Assembly: GCF_932526225.1 (NCBI RefSeq)
Contig: NC_064044.1
Span: 1,123,001-1,187,000, forward strand
Direction: 5' to 3'
Length of the DNA: 64,000 bases
DNA from: Nematostella vectensis
Taxonomy: Eukaryota > Cnidaria > Anthozoa > Actiniaria > Edwardsiidae
Below the pieces are notes generated by a model. It worked only from the letters and a program-made list of their open reading frames with translations, had not been told where the DNA came from and made no database searches. Positions 1-10,865 of the stretch are shown here, piece by piece. Position 1 is the stretch's first letter, and each line of letters starts with the position of its first letter. A program made the position numbers and the translations under genes.

Positions 1-98
1 ATATGTATCACCGCGGTTTAAAAAACAAATCACAACAATCAACACAATGTTTGATATATAACGTCCCGGTCACGTGATGTCTCCCCAGTCTCCCATAC

Positions 99-293
99 CA
101 TCATCGGCGAGCACCAAGCAGTCTCCCCACAGGTAATCCCGGTCATAATTCTTCGTCAAGCTGCACCAAGGTCCCGTATGATAGTCCGTTGTGCATTGCG
201 AGTAAGAGATCCCTCCATACTGGAACGGAAACACGCAGCACTGGCCTTGCTTCGTTCGAACCGCACATGGCTCAATGATAGCCGGACCTGAGC
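99..293 (-). CDS. Exon 26: second fibronectin type II domain
   Basis: Encodes C-A-V-R-T-K-QGQCCVFPFQYGG...WCSLTKNYDRDYLWGDC, a second FN2. It is 195 bp, phase 1-1, with acceptor CACAG at 294-298 and donor GTATGG. The phase-1 donor shows that the gene continues left of the window. Confidence 0.92.
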
Positions 294-302
294 CTGTGGT
301 AG

Positions 303-505
303 AAACATCACATTGATAACGATGTGAAAATAACCCGTAAAAGAACTACGATACCAAACATCACATCAAAATATCCCGTAAAAGAACTACGATACCAAAC
401 ATCACATCGATAACGATGCCTAAATAACCCCTAAAAGAACTACGATACCAAACATCACATCGTAACGATGTCTAAATAACCAGTAAAAGAACTACGCTAC
501 CAAAC
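303..505. repeat. 53-bp tandem repeat, about 4 copies
   Basis: Units of the form AACGATG..TAAATAACCC.TAAAAGAACTACGATACCAA A-CATCACATC recur just upstream (in gene sense) of the exon 26 acceptor. Confidence 0.85.
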
Positions 506-779
506 GGCAAATACACTTCTACGCAGAAGTGCAGAATCCAAGACTTAGTCGGTCAGATCAATTGCCCGGGGGGGACTTCGATATGAATATTTGAACCTTA
601 AGGCATAGCAGAATATCGGAAAAACCGTCAAAAACCTCCTAAGGAATAGCATTTGGTCGAAGTTTATACCCTAAAGGATAAGACGGTCTCTCACGTCTTC
701 TCGTCTGGAGAGTCCCATCCACCCCGGGATCAAGTGTCTTAAATCAGAAATACCATATATGGCTAACAGATAAAAATAC

Positions 780-941
780 CCTCGTCACAGCTCCCCCACA
801 ATCCATCTCGGTCGAAGTTGTCAGTGGTTGCACACCAGATTCTATTAACTCCGTCCCCGATGCACCATGGGTAGCACTTCCCTTTAAAGACGAAAGGGAA
901 GACACAGCAGTCGCCATCCGTCGTACGCTGTCGGCAGAGCT
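780..941 (-). CDS. Exon 25: fibronectin type II domain
   Basis: Encodes CRQRTTDGDCCVFPFVFKGK then WCATTDNFDRDGLWGSC, the diagnostic FN2 pattern. It is 162 bp, phase 1-1. The acceptor is within CCGCAG and the donor is GTATTT. Confidence 0.92.
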
Positions 942-999
942 CTGCGGATTTTGGTAAATTATTTGAAAGAGATATTATGTCGTCAGTTAAAAAAACCAT

Positions 1000-1806
1000 G
1001 GATATAAAGTAATTACCCGCTAATAAGAACCTAGTTTTTTCCAGGTTAGCCTAAGCAGAATTTTATTTAACGTGTACTATTTCAAACTTTAGGCTAGTTA
1101 AGTACTTAAATAAGCTCTTAATTTTAAATATAGGTTTAAAGTGTCAGAAGTGCGGTATCTTGATTGATTGGATTCCAATACCTGCCTGGCCGTCGTACAA
1201 TATGTGATCAAGACCCCTTTCAATATATACTACTTGAGAATCATGATTTTCATCATTAAAGGGAGATCTTAAAGGTTCATTTTCTTTAAAATAAGAACCT
1301 GTTTCTTATTTTAGGCTGGATAGGTTCTTGTTTAACAGGCCTAAAATTGGCCTAAAATAGGAAGTCTTAATTGGTATTTTTTTGGCTAACAGGTTCTTAA
1401 ACCCTAGGTTCTTGTAAGCGGAAAAGTAATGTATTGCACCGGGCCAGTCGCAACGCGCACAGAGTAACGCAGGCAGAGTAACGCGCACAGAGTAACGCAG
1501 GCAGAGTAACGCGCACAGAGTAACGCAGGCAGAGTAACGCGCATAGAGTAACACGCACAATGTAACGCGCGATAGCGTGGTCAACTTGAACGTTTGATGA
1601 AATAAGCCAAAAATAGTGCGAGAAACTTTGTATCCGAAATTAGTGCCATAGTAAATCCATTTTATATAATGGACAAGGAAAGGAGCCGTTTATTTATCTC
1701 TTGGCTTCTTGACAAATAAATAATTGGTGTATTGGCGGGGAAATACGCTAAGAACTGTATTGTCAAACTGACCCAGACCTGATCAAAGGGGTACACCCTA
1801 ACTTAC
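1000..1806. repeat. Intron with a 28-bp tandem repeat (about 1,455-1,572)
   Basis: The intron between exons 24 and 25 holds four or so copies of a unit containing GCACAGAGTAACGCAGGCAG. The remaining sequence is AT-rich with repeated AGAACCT/AGGTTCT words. I see no gene in it. Confidence 0.7.
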
Positions 1807-1906
1807 GATTATTTGCGTCCATGGTTTGGCATGGCTCCTTGGTAAATGTGACGTCATCAATCGCGAAGGCCTCGCCTTGGATTGGCATATTGGCCGAGAA
1901 CCTGAT
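1807..1906 (-). CDS. Exon 24: MAM4 C-terminal third
   Basis: Encodes FSANMPIQGEAFAIDDVTF then a closing Cys, the MAM ending. It is 100 bp, phase 0 to phase 1, acceptor CTTTAG, donor GTAAGT (1,801-1,806). Confidence 0.88.
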
Positions 1907-2287
1907 CTAAAGAAAGACATTCATTATCTACTTACTGTTATAGAATTGTTTTCAAAAGAATGCCATTTATAATTCTTTCTTTCTTTCGGAAGGCCAAAGC
2001 AAAAAAAAAAAACTTTTTTTGTACAGGGAGGTTTGGGGTATTTTGAGAAAAGCCGACCCTTAAAAAGTAGCTAGAAAGCGATATAGTCAAAGCGCAACAT
2101 GTTCATACTTCTCGAGATATGATGGGGGTTTGGGGAAGGGGAGGGTGAGGCAAGATAGTTCGCATACTAATTTAAGGGTAGACTTAGACATGATCTTATG
2201 TACAAATACGAATGGTGTTTCCACGATAATTTCCAAGAATTTGATCAGGAAAAGAAAGCGAGAGACACTTCAGACTTCGAGGGCCCA

Positions 2288-2472
2288 ATACCTTATATGG
2301 CACATTCATGTCAATACCTTATATTGCACATTCCTATCAATACCTTATATGGCACATCCCTGCCAATACCTTATATGGCACATCCCTGCCAATACCTTAT
2401 ACGGCACATTCCTGTCAATACCTTATATGGTACATTCCTGTCAATACCTTATACGGCACATTCCTGTCAATG
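2288..2472. repeat. 26-bp minisatellite containing the exon 23 splice donor (7 copies)
   Basis: Seven units of AATACCTTATATGGCACATT plus CCTGTC. On the gene strand each unit reads ...TATAAG/GTATTG..., so the real donor at 2,447 is repeated six more times downstream. Confidence 0.9.
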
Positions 2473-2707
2473 CCAACTTGTGCGTGGATCCATCTTCTCG
2501 TTCTTCGTGACATATTTAGCAAAACATCCGGGAAACCTCTAGAGTCAACAGAACTGACTGACAGGGAGCCCTTAGCATAACTGGTCAGTGTCACTATGAA
2601 GTACCAGAAGCGCGCGCATCTGTAGCCGTCACTTGGGTCGAGTTGAGGCGTAAGGAGTAAGGAGCCCTGTCCTTGGTAGGATGGGCTAGTGCGCACGATA
2701 CCGGGGC
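2448..2707 (-). CDS. Exon 23: MAM4 middle
   Basis: Encodes SYQGQGSLLLTPQLDPSDGY, then C-A-R-FWYF and a Trp-containing strand, matching the MAM core in divergent form. It is 260 bp, phase 1 to phase 0. The last codons and donor (AAG then GTATTG) belong to the 26-bp tandem repeat. Confidence 0.78.
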
Positions 2708-2719
2708 CTGGGGAGTAGG

Positions 2720-3870
2720 TAAGAAGGGGCACGGCAAAAAGTCAGGAATAGGGACTTTACTGGAGGAAAATGCGGATTTTACACAATACTAGACTATGTA
2801 ACAAGGTGAAGAAACAAGGTGAGGTACACCGCAACAGCTTGACTTAAGATGATAAATAAGCAATTACAAATTACACAACAAAACAGCTATATTTTAAGGT
2901 TAATAGACCTGGCTAAAATTTATCTGAAGCAAATATGTTTGAATCTCTTCCGAACATCTGGACATAGTTTCTTGCAAAATCCCGCAAGTGCTAAGTGTGT
3001 ACATAAGGGCTGATTGATTTACGGTAAAGTTGAGCGCCGTCGGGATCTATTTGAAGGAAATTTTAAACGATTTTACAGATAAGGCTGAAAATATAAATTT
3101 AAACAAAAATATTTTGTTTCCTTGTTTGCTTGGTTCTGTACGAATAGTACTGGCTACTGGTTGGGTAGAAATAACGGAGCCGAAATTTTAGCATTTCAAG
3201 ATTTTCTCTATGGTAAATTTTAAAACACAGCAAATCCTTGTAATGAAGTGATCAAGGGCAATAAGACTCTCGTGTTTAAGTTTTGAGGCCGTATAAACAG
3301 ATTAGAATTTAAAGCGATTTCAATATCCCGCGAACTCTTGTCAATAACTTGTAACTTGTAAAAACATTTTGTGGCTTGCAAACTATGCAAACTTTGGGAT
3401 TACGTAATTGAATTTGGTGCCTTTTGATTGGTCAGTGTCTTTCGAGATGTCATGTGATGAAAACGTTCCAAGGACAGGGCCGTAGCAGGGGGTGGGGCAC
3501 TTAGGTCACGTCCCCCCCCCCAATATTTTTTTTATCTAAGGGAATGACCAGTAGGGGCGCGGCGGCCACCATATTGTTTTGTTAATGTTTCTGTATTGTA
3601 CCCCCCGATAATTCGAGGCCTTGCTAAGGCTAATAAAGGATTTTGAATGAAGGAAGACATATTAGATTGAAAATCGCCCGAATAATTATAATTATTGATT
3701 TAAATAACCTAAGAAGATAGAAATTTTAAGACGTTTCGAGGCTATTGCCTGTTCATCAGTGTCAATTAGCAGTACAACAAAACACTTCGTTGCATTTTGT
3801 ACATGTTGAAAATCGTCGGCGAGAGTTCGCAGAACATTAAAATCTGCAGTAAAAGGAACTCTTGCACTGC
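2720..3870. other. AT-rich intron, no gene; possible retroelement tail at about 3,480-3,650
   Basis: I see no coding signal between exons 23 and 22. The stretch with a C-run at 3,511-3,520 and GGCTAATAAAGG near 3,630 resembles a retroelement 3' tail with a polyadenylation-like AATAAA, but it cannot be assigned. Confidence 0.35.
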
Positions 3871-3876
3871 TCTTAC

Positions 3877-3990
3877 CACTGTCAGGTTGAGGCACTGCCG
3901 GAGAGAGAAGTGAGTCAGCGGCTGCCACGTGAACCCATCCCACACTCTGCCATTCGCAAAGACCATCCTTAAACAGACAGTCTGGGAGAG
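3877..3990 (-). CDS. Exon 22: MAM4 N-terminal third
   Basis: Encodes SLPDCLFKDGLCEWQSVGWV, a MAM start (C-L-F-x-D-G-L-C-x-W). It is 114 bp, phase 1-1, acceptor CCCAG, donor GTAAGA (3,871-3,876). Shorter than usual and lacking the GP..DHT segment. Confidence 0.75.
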
Positions 3991-4106
3991 CTGGGCATAG
4001 AGTATCAAGTAAGTAACAAGCATGTATTTCAGGGTTATTCATACAGGCAGTCTGGTTATTGAGAGGGGTATTCTGCCTTATATAGGCAGACTTGGCGAGC
4101 TGGACA

Positions 4107-5510
4107 TGGGGTAATATATAGATTTAGGCATTGCCTAAAAGCGGAGCTCCAAACGACCAAATTTTTGCTTATTTTCGCTTAATAATTTAAAAAAATATTA
4201 AATATTTTTATTATTTCTGTTTTTGACGACGTCCACGATTTCACAGATTACGCGGCCAACTAGTTATACCTCCTTCCTCCCACATCTACATGACATATAA
4301 CAAGTTTAGTTGTCATATGATTTTCGACGATGATGTCACGTGAATGATGTCACGTGACCATCTCACTGCACCCCACTTGTAAGATACATCACACCTAACG
4401 AGTTTTGTTGTCACACGATGTTTCTTTAATGAAATATAATTATTTTTTTATTTGATGACGTCAACATATTTATGCTTCTAGTGACGTCATTTATAACGTC
4501 ACAATCACGTGCATACCAAGGACATACCAAGATTGGTTGTTATATGATGTTTTGTTCATGAGATATGAATATTTTTGTTTTTAATGAAATCGAAGTAGTT
4601 TTGCATGTAGTGACGTCCTCGGTGACGTCACAAATCACGATGACACCTGCAAAGTTTGGTTGTGAAACAACCATCAACCACCTGATGACGTCAGCATATT
4701 TTGCTTCTAGAGACGTCATCGATGACGTCAAAATTACGTAACTATATTGGTGCACACCCAAATACATGACACATACCAAGTTTGGTTGTCACATGATGTT
4801 TCGTTTAGGAGATATAAAAAGGTATGACATCGGGATAGTTTTTCTTAAAGTGACGTCATCGATGACGTTACGCAACACGTGACCATATCTTGGAGCCGCC
4901 CTTGACACATACATGACACCTACCAACTTTGGTTGTTTTACAATGTTTCTTTCACGAGATATGAATGTTTTTTTTGTTTTGATGACTTCAGCATATTTTT
5001 CTTCTAGTGACGTCATCGCTGACGTCACAATCACGTGATCATAATGGAGCACCCCCTTGACACCAACATGGCACATACCGTGTTTGGTTGTGAAACAATG
5101 TTTCTTTCAATAGATATGAATGTTTTTATTTTTAATCACGTTTTTGATTTAAGTGACGTCATCGATGACGTCACACAACACGTGACCAATTGTTGCATCC
5201 CCCTTGACACCTACATGACACCTACCGAGTTTGGTTGCCATATGATGTTTTCTTCGTGGAATATAAATATTTTTTATTTTGATGACGACAACAATCACGT
5301 GACCACAGTTTTGCACTTTTCTTGACACATACATGACACCTGCCAAGTTTGATTTGCTTTTAAGGAAAGGACGGACGGACATCGCGTCAAGAAAACTCGA
5401 GTCGATGAGTTACCAATATTTGTTACCATATTTGTTTTAACTTTTTCTTAGGTATGGGGCTCCGCTCACGCGGCGCTTCGCGTGTGGGAGCTCCGCTAAC
5501 AAGCATTTGA
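4107..5510. repeat. Dispersed repeat with internal tandem units rich in TGACGTCA and CACGTG palindromes
   Basis: Six or so units of roughly 130-160 bp carry TGACGTCATCGATGACGTCA-like and CACGTG words plus an AAGTTTGGTTGT/GATGTTTC core. The left edge (AGATTTAGGCATTGCCTAAA, about 4,120) recurs inverted at about 41,725. GGGGCTCCGCTCACGCGGCG marks the right edge near 5,460. Probably a non-autonomous mobile element. Confidence 0.7.
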
Positions 5511-5760
5511 GGTTATTGAGAAGGGGATTTTAAAATTGTGGTGGGAATGGAGGGGATAAAGGATACTCCGAAAGACAATTTTCACAATTGGTAATCAAGC
5601 ATTTTTTGCTTTAGTTAGATTAATTTATATTCGCCTACCTATGTCGCTAAAACAACCCTTTGCAAATGTTTACAAATAAAATATGACGATTTTATTGCAA
5701 AATGATAAAAAAATACCATCCAGTTTTCGGTTGAGTGAATTGTTGAGCGTGAATACTTAC

Positions 5761-5860
5761 ACGTGTCCTGCACAAGGTCACAAGGCCCAGGGACCAGCCC
5801 CAAGTCATCGATTGCGATGTCACCTTCACTCCCGGCCCCAGCTATCCCTTCTACGATAAA
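5761..5860 (-). CDS. Exon 21: MAM3 C-terminal third
   Basis: Encodes FIVEGIAGAGSEGDIAIDDL...C, the MAM ending. It is 100 bp, phase 0 to phase 1, donor GTAAGT (5,755-5,760). Together with exons 19 and 20 it gives a 164-residue MAM. The intron to exon 20 is about 5 kb because it took up the foldback element and LINE. Confidence 0.88.
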
Positions 5861-5958
5861 CTGAGAAAAGAACACATGATCATGTGACAGGATTAACTGT
5901 TACATCCACTATAAGCTGAGAAAAGAACACATGATCACGTAGTGACAGGTTTAGTTGT
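5850..5958. repeat. Tandem copies of the exon 21 acceptor region (left of foldback element)
   Basis: Two units of about 54 bp share TATAA.CTGAGAAAAGAACA and ATGATCACGTAGTGACAGG. The first contains the true exon 21 acceptor. Further units continue at 9,703-9,860, on the other side of the inserted element. Confidence 0.8.
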
Positions 5959-6224
5959 GGCCTTGCGCACGGTGTTGCGCAAGCCTGGCTCAACAAGAAA
6001 TTTCTCGACATTTCGTTTTAGATTTACTGCTATTTCTTAAGTATTGCGTTATACGTATCCTGAATTTCGGATATAAAAGTTTGATTATCGTAGTTTTTAA
6101 AATTAGTCATACTATTTTTCTAATCTAATAGAAAACCTCGATATTTGTTGTCGGAGTATGGACGTTATGTAGGACGTTATGTAGTTATCAACAACTGCTG
6201 CGTAACATTTGAACGCTGCAAAAG

Positions 6225-6405
6225 TGTTTTGCCTTTTTTGCCTAGTTTTGCCCTATCGCGCAATTTTTTTGCCCTAGCTTGTTTTTGCCTTTTTTGCCTT
6301 CTTTTGCCCTATCGCGCATCTTTTTGCCCTATCTCGCATTTTTTTGCCTTTTTTGCCCTATCGCGCACTTTTTTGCCTTTTTTTGCCCTATCGCGCGCCT
6401 CTCTA
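6225..6405 (+). repeat. Subterminal tandem TTTTTGCCCTATCGCGC units (left arm)
   Basis: Short units alternating TTTTTTGCC and CCCTATCGCGCA. The complement appears at 9,100-9,270, so the two arms can pair. Open frames across it are low-complexity artefacts. Confidence 0.85.
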
Positions 6406-6579
6406 GAATCCTGCTATGAAAAAAATCTAAATTTAATCCAGCTTCGGAAAATTCAGATTATGGGAGCTCTATCATTGAACAAGTTAGGCTTCTAAAATTA
6501 TTTTCGTTATAGAATGTATATTTCTCCATGCTTTAAAGTTTGCAATATTCAAACTCGAACGGGGCGAATTCTTGTCTTG

Positions 6580-8913
6580 AAAGGAGGTTAAATCACTTTC
6601 CAAGCCTTGGATTACCAAGGGCATTATAACATCAATCAAGTTGAAGGACAAATTCTATAAAAAATATCTTGTATCTAGAAGTGAGTACTACCTCTCAAAA
6701 TACAAATGCTATCGCAATAAGATTAGTCAGCTTATTAGAACTAGCAAACAGAACTACTATCAGAATTACTTTGCTACCAATAGTAAGAATATAAAAAATA
6801 TTTGGTCAGGTATTAAGGAATTGATAACAACAAAGCCTACTTGCTCAAACCAACCCTCCAAACTTATCATTAATAATAAGACAGTCAAAGACCCCAAAGC
6901 TATTGCAATAGCCTTTAATAACTTTTTTGCTACAATTGGTAGTCAGCTTGCTAGTAAAATTCCACTTGTAGATAGAAGTCCTGAATCCTTCCTTGGTCCA
7001 CCGCTAGTAAACAGTTTTGTCCTTTCTCCGGTCACAGCATTTGAGATAGAGGATATTATTTCTGGGTTAAATCCCTCCAAGGCATCAGGTCCTTATAGCA
7101 TCCCAGTTTGCCTTCTAAAATTTTTGAAGTCCTATTTATCAGTACCCTTGGAAATATTATACAATCACTCATTTAGTAATGGCTGTGTCCCGGATCAGTT
7201 TAAAATTGCAAAAACAATTCCAATTCATAAAAAAGATTCAGCTAGCTGCATGGATAATTATAGACCAATCTCGCTGCTTTCAATTTTTAACAAAATCTTG
7301 GAGAAACTAATGTATAAAAGACTTATTGCCTTTATTAACAAATATAATATTCTCTATGACAAGCAATTTGGATTCCGAGAGCATCACACTACTTTTCATG
7401 CAACACTTCTAATTGTAGACAAAATTCAAAGGGCTATAGAGGAGGGCCAGTATTCCTGTGGGATATTTCTCGACTTCTCAAAAGCATTTGACACAGTTGA
7501 TCATAAAATTCTTATTAGCAAACTTGCTCACTACGGAATTCGTGGAATTGCAAATGAATGGTTTTCATCATACTTGTCAAATAGAAGGCAATTTGTGTCA
7601 GTTAATAATTCAGAATCTGATGAAGTTGTCCTCACTCATGGAGTCCCACAGGGTTCAGTACTTGGCCCCCTCTTATTTCTTATTTATATCAATGACTTTC
7701 ATAGATGCAGTAGTATATTTGATTTTCATATCTTTGCTGATGACACTAACCTATTTTACTCGAACAGTAGTTTGCTTGCTCTGGAATCCTGTATCAACGA
7801 AAATCTTCTTCATGTTTCTAGCTGGCTTGCTGCCAATAAGCTCTCTCTAAATATCGATAAAACAAACTTCATCATTTTTCATCCACCACAGAAAATCTCT
7901 AATTATACTCTAAGTATTAAGATAAATGGCAAATGCATCAAGAAAGAGAAGTACATCAAATATCTAGGCATATATATTGACTCCCATCTTAGCTGGAAAT
8001 ATCAGATACTTCATATAGCTAAAAAGATTAAACGTTGCATTGGTGTTCTCTCAAAAATAAGACATTATGTAAATATTTCAGTCCTAAAAATGCTTTACTA
8101 TACATTATTATTTCCATTTCTAACTTACTCAGTTGTGACCTGGGGCAACACCTATGCAACTACTCTTAAGCCCCTTTTTATACTTCAGAAAAGGGCAATT
8201 AGAATATTAACTTTTTCTGATTTTAGGACCCCTTCAAATCCATTATTCTACCAACTTAGTCTCCTCAAACTTCATGACATAATCTATCTTAACAATGCAC
8301 TGTTTATGTATGACTTCCATTCAGATCATTTGCCATCTGTCTTCAAATCATTTTTCACAAATATTAACAGGATACATCAATATAATACAAGACTTGCTAG
8401 TAGGAAGACTTATTACCTGCCTAAGATACGCACAAACTATGGCAAATTTAATATTCGCTTTCTTGGTGTAAAAATCTGGAACGATATTCAGGATGATTAT
8501 AAATCTGAATCTCGCTCCAGTTTCAAGACACTAATGATCAGCTCTCTTTTAGATCGTTACAAAAGCTAACTCTATTATTGTTGTAATTTACAAACTTAAG
8601 ATTCTCTCCTATATATAAATGATCCCTTTAATCGACCTCCCCTTGCTTGTGCGTGTTTTGTTCTTGTGCGTGCATCTATTGTCGTCTGTTTTTCGTTTCT
8701 GTTTGTATTGATATTATATTGATGTATCATGTTGTTTACCCATGCAATTTTCCGCTTGACCTAGCCGCTTAAGCTCGATTAGCTATGCTATTTCTTAATG
8801 CGGCTGGTGCCCAATTATAAAAATTATAATTATTTTTCTCCTTTTCTTATTTAATAAGTAATATCTGTATAATAGAGGGTGCTAATAAAATATGTTGTTG
8901 TTGTTGTTGTTGT
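6580..8913 (+). mobile_element. 5'-truncated CR1/L2-like LINE with (TTG)n tail and 8-bp target duplication
   Basis: The element ends in a (TTG)n tail and is flanked by TTGTCTTG at 6,572-6,579 and 8,914-8,921, the footprint of target-primed reverse transcription. Its 5' end falls in the linker between endonuclease and RT, so it was dead on arrival. Confidence 0.85.
6581..8569 (+). CDS. LINE reverse transcriptase, 5'-truncated ORF2
   Basis: About 660 codons from the truncation point, open to TAA at 8,567-8,569; the first internal Met-like start lies near 6,641. RT motifs are intact: FLDFSKAFDTVDH (around 7,470-7,506), GVPQGSVLGPLLFLIYIND (around 7,640-7,700) and FADDTN (around 7,732-7,749). 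The usual CR1/L2 C-terminal region follows (W-G, LQKRAIRI, YNTR, ending near W-N). The apurinic endonuclease domain is missing. No internal stops, so insertion was recent. Confidence 0.92.
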   Translation, partial: KEVKSLSKPWITKGIITSIKLKDKFYKKYLVSRSEYYLSKYKCYRNKISQLIRTSKQNYYQNYFATNSKNIKNIWSGIKELITTKPTCSNQPSKLIINNKTVKDPKAIAIAFNNFFATIGSQLASKIPLVDRSPESFLGPPLVNSFVLSPVTAFEIEDIISGLNPSKASGPYSIPVCLLKFLKSYLSVPLEILYNHSFSNGCVPDQFKIAKTIPIHKKDSASCMDNYRPISLLSIFNKILEKLMYKRLIAFINKYNILYDKQFGFREHHTTFHATLLIVDKIQRAIEEGQYSCGIFLDFSKAFDTVDHKILISKLAHYGIRGIANEWFSSYLSNRRQFVSVNNSESDEVVLTHGVPQGSVLGPLLFLIYINDFHRCSSIFDFHIFADDTNLFYSNSSLLALESCINENLLHVSSWLAANKLSLNIDKTNFIIFHPPQKISNYTLSIKINGKCIKKEKYIKYLGIYIDSHLSWKYQILHIAKKIKRCIGVLSKIRHYVNISVLKMLYYTLLFPFLTYSVVTWGNTYATTLKPLFILQKRAIRILTFSDFRTPSNPLFYQLSLLKLHDIIYLNNALFMYDFHSDHLPSVFKSFFTNINRIHQYNTRLASRKTYYLPKIRTNYGKFNIRFLGVKIWNDIQDDYKSESRSSFKTLMISSLLDRYKS

Positions 8914-9099
8914 TTGTCTTGCATAAGAAGATGAGAAGCAAGAACTGAAAGTAGACAAATACCCGAGGAGTTTAATTATATCAACCGGCATTCCTTTCTT
9001 CTGAAATTACGTCTAGAAAAGTATATATTATTCGCACTTGTTTTAGATTTCGATAATATTCGGGATAAAAAGCACAATGAAAATGCAGGAAGAGCGCGA

Positions 9100-9270
9100 T
9101 GGCAAAATAAGGCAAAAAGGGCAAAAAAAGGCAAAAAAGGCAAAAAAAGGCAAAAAAGGCGCGATGGGCAAAAAGGGCGCAATGGGCAAAAAGCAAAAGG
9201 GCAAAAAAAGGCGCGATGAAGGCAAAAAGGGCAAAAAAAGGCAAAATAAGGCAAAAAAAGGCGCGACGTA
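9100..9270 (+). repeat. Subterminal tandem GGGCAAAAA/GCGCGAT units (right arm)
   Basis: Inverted counterpart of the array at 6,225-6,405. Apparent Lys-rich or Phe/Leu-rich open frames here are repeat translation only. Confidence 0.85.
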
Positions 9271-9702
9271 ATTCGACGTTTTGTGTTTTCTATTGTCGAA
9301 AAAAATTATAACGCTGCTTATCGCTCCCGTCTGTTCACATTTCTTTTCCTCTTTCTATAAAAAGGACAGCATCTTAAAGAGAATTTCAAGTGCATTCCAT
9401 TTATGACATTGATCAAACTACAAAAGAAAAAGTTTCTTTTTAATTAGAAAAAAGATGGAGCAATGTTCATAAAAAATGGGCTTTAAAACGGCCCGTTTTT
9501 ATGGCACTGTTTTTATTTTGATATATTTTTTAATGTTTTTGAAATTTTTACTATCTCAAATTTTCGATTCGAGATGCACATTAGACAAAGGTTATCCAAA
9601 TAAAATAAAAAGTGTGTAGCTTTATCGAGATCAAAGTTATAATCATAAACCTAGCGTTATAATTTTTGTTACGCTCTGATGCGCAACACCGTGCGCAAGG
9701 CC

Positions 9703-9865
9703 TTGTTCCTTCCACTATAAACTTAGAAAAGAACACATGATCACGTAGTGACAGAGGTTTAGTTCTTCCTTCCACTATAAATTGAGAAAAGAGCAAATGA
9801 TCACGTAGTGACAGATTTAGTGAGAAAATAACACATGATCACGTAGTGACAGATCCGTTCGTTTT
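9703..9865. repeat. Three further units of the exon 21 acceptor repeat
   Basis: Copies of TCCACTATAAA.TGAGAAAAG and ATGATCACGTAGTGACAG continue the array interrupted by the foldback element. Acceptor-like AG is kept in some units (TTCTAAG) and lost in others (TCTCAA). Confidence 0.8.
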
Positions 9866-10139
9866 TGTGGCGAATCGAGGAGGTAGCACTTGACAGGTCT
9901 AGCTGTAGCTTTCACCTCAACCTTCAAACGTCTCAGAAGACGCGCACAATGTAAGCGCTATTTTTACCCCCGATTAGGCATGCTGACGGGTACGAACAGA
10001 AAGAGACCGCAGGATATAGAGTAGTGACGACCCCACCTACTCAACCCCAACCCTCGCGCGACAAGTGCAAAGAAAGATGGCCGACGTGACGACGCATCAT
10101 ATAAAACATGTCGGGGGTCTGCTGTATTATCGCTGCTCA

Positions 10140-10850
10140 TAGGAACCGTCAGAGTTCGAGTTAGCGTGGTTAACTGTATTACCAATATCCATAAGACCCG
10201 ACAAAGTTCTGATTAGCGGGGTTCTACTGTATTACAACTATCGATAAGACCCATCAGAGTTCGGGTTATCGGAGTTCTCCTCTTATACCACTATTCATAA
10301 GACCCTTCAGAGTTCGGGTTATCGGGGTTCTTCTCTATTACCACTATTCATAAGACCCTTCAGAGTTCGGGTTATCGGGGTTCTACTGTATGACCACTAT
10401 CCATAAGACCCGCCAGAGTTCCATCCTCCGTGACGCCCTGGGTCCTCGAGGATGCCAGAGTTCGGGTTAGCGGGATTCTACTGTATCACCACTATTCATA
10501 AGACCCATCAGAGTTCCAGATAGTGAGATTCTTCTAAATTACCACTATCCATAAGACCCTTCAGACTTCGGGTTAGCGGGGTTCTAATTTATTACTATTA
10601 CCCATAAATTCCGTCATAGTTCGGGTTAGCGGGGTTCTACTGTATTACAATCACCCATAAGACCCTTCAGAGTTCGGGTTATCACGATTCTTATGTATTA
10701 TCACTATCCATAAGAGCCGTCAGAGTTCGGGTTAACGGGGTTCTACTGTATCACCACTATCCACAAGACCCGTCATAGCTCGAGTTAGCGGGGTTTTACT
10801 GTGTTACCACGTTCCATAATACCCGCAAGAGTTCGGATTAGCGAGGCTCT
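10140..10850. repeat. 53-bp minisatellite, about 13 copies, abutting the exon 20 donor
   Basis: Units of AGAGTTCGGGTTAGCGGGGT plus TCTACTGTATTACCACTATC and CATAAGACCCGTC. The last diverged unit runs to the GTACAG donor of exon 20. The same family recurs upstream of the gene at 34,990-35,140. Confidence 0.9.
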
Positions 10851-10865
10851 ATCGAAGTCCTGTAC

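Larger units (their letters stand above)
5959..9702. mobile_element. Foldback-like DNA transposon (3.7 kb) with a LINE inserted in its core
   Basis: Ends are inverted repeats beginning GGCCTTGCGCACGGTGTTGC (5,959-5,981, and inverted at 9,680-9,702). TTGT flanks both sides (5,955-5,958 and 9,703-9,706), a candidate 4-bp target duplication. Inside each arm are tandem TTTTTGCCCTATCGCGCA-like units, in opposite orientation left (6,225-6,405) and right (9,100-9,270). Removing the LINE leaves about 1.4 kb with no transposase, so it is non-autonomous. The superfamily is not clear. Confidence 0.75.

Noticed and set aside
2130-2580. Plus-strand frames of 90-126 codons with a YLIWHI repeat
   Set aside because: Antisense translation of the 26-bp minisatellite.
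6145-6495. 116-codon hydrophobic Phe/Leu frame
   Set aside because: It translates the TTTTTGCCCTATCGCGC repeat array.
8976-9271. Phe/Leu-rich minus and Lys-rich plus frames
   Set aside because: Translations of the GGCAAAAA/GCGCGAT subterminal repeats of the foldback element.
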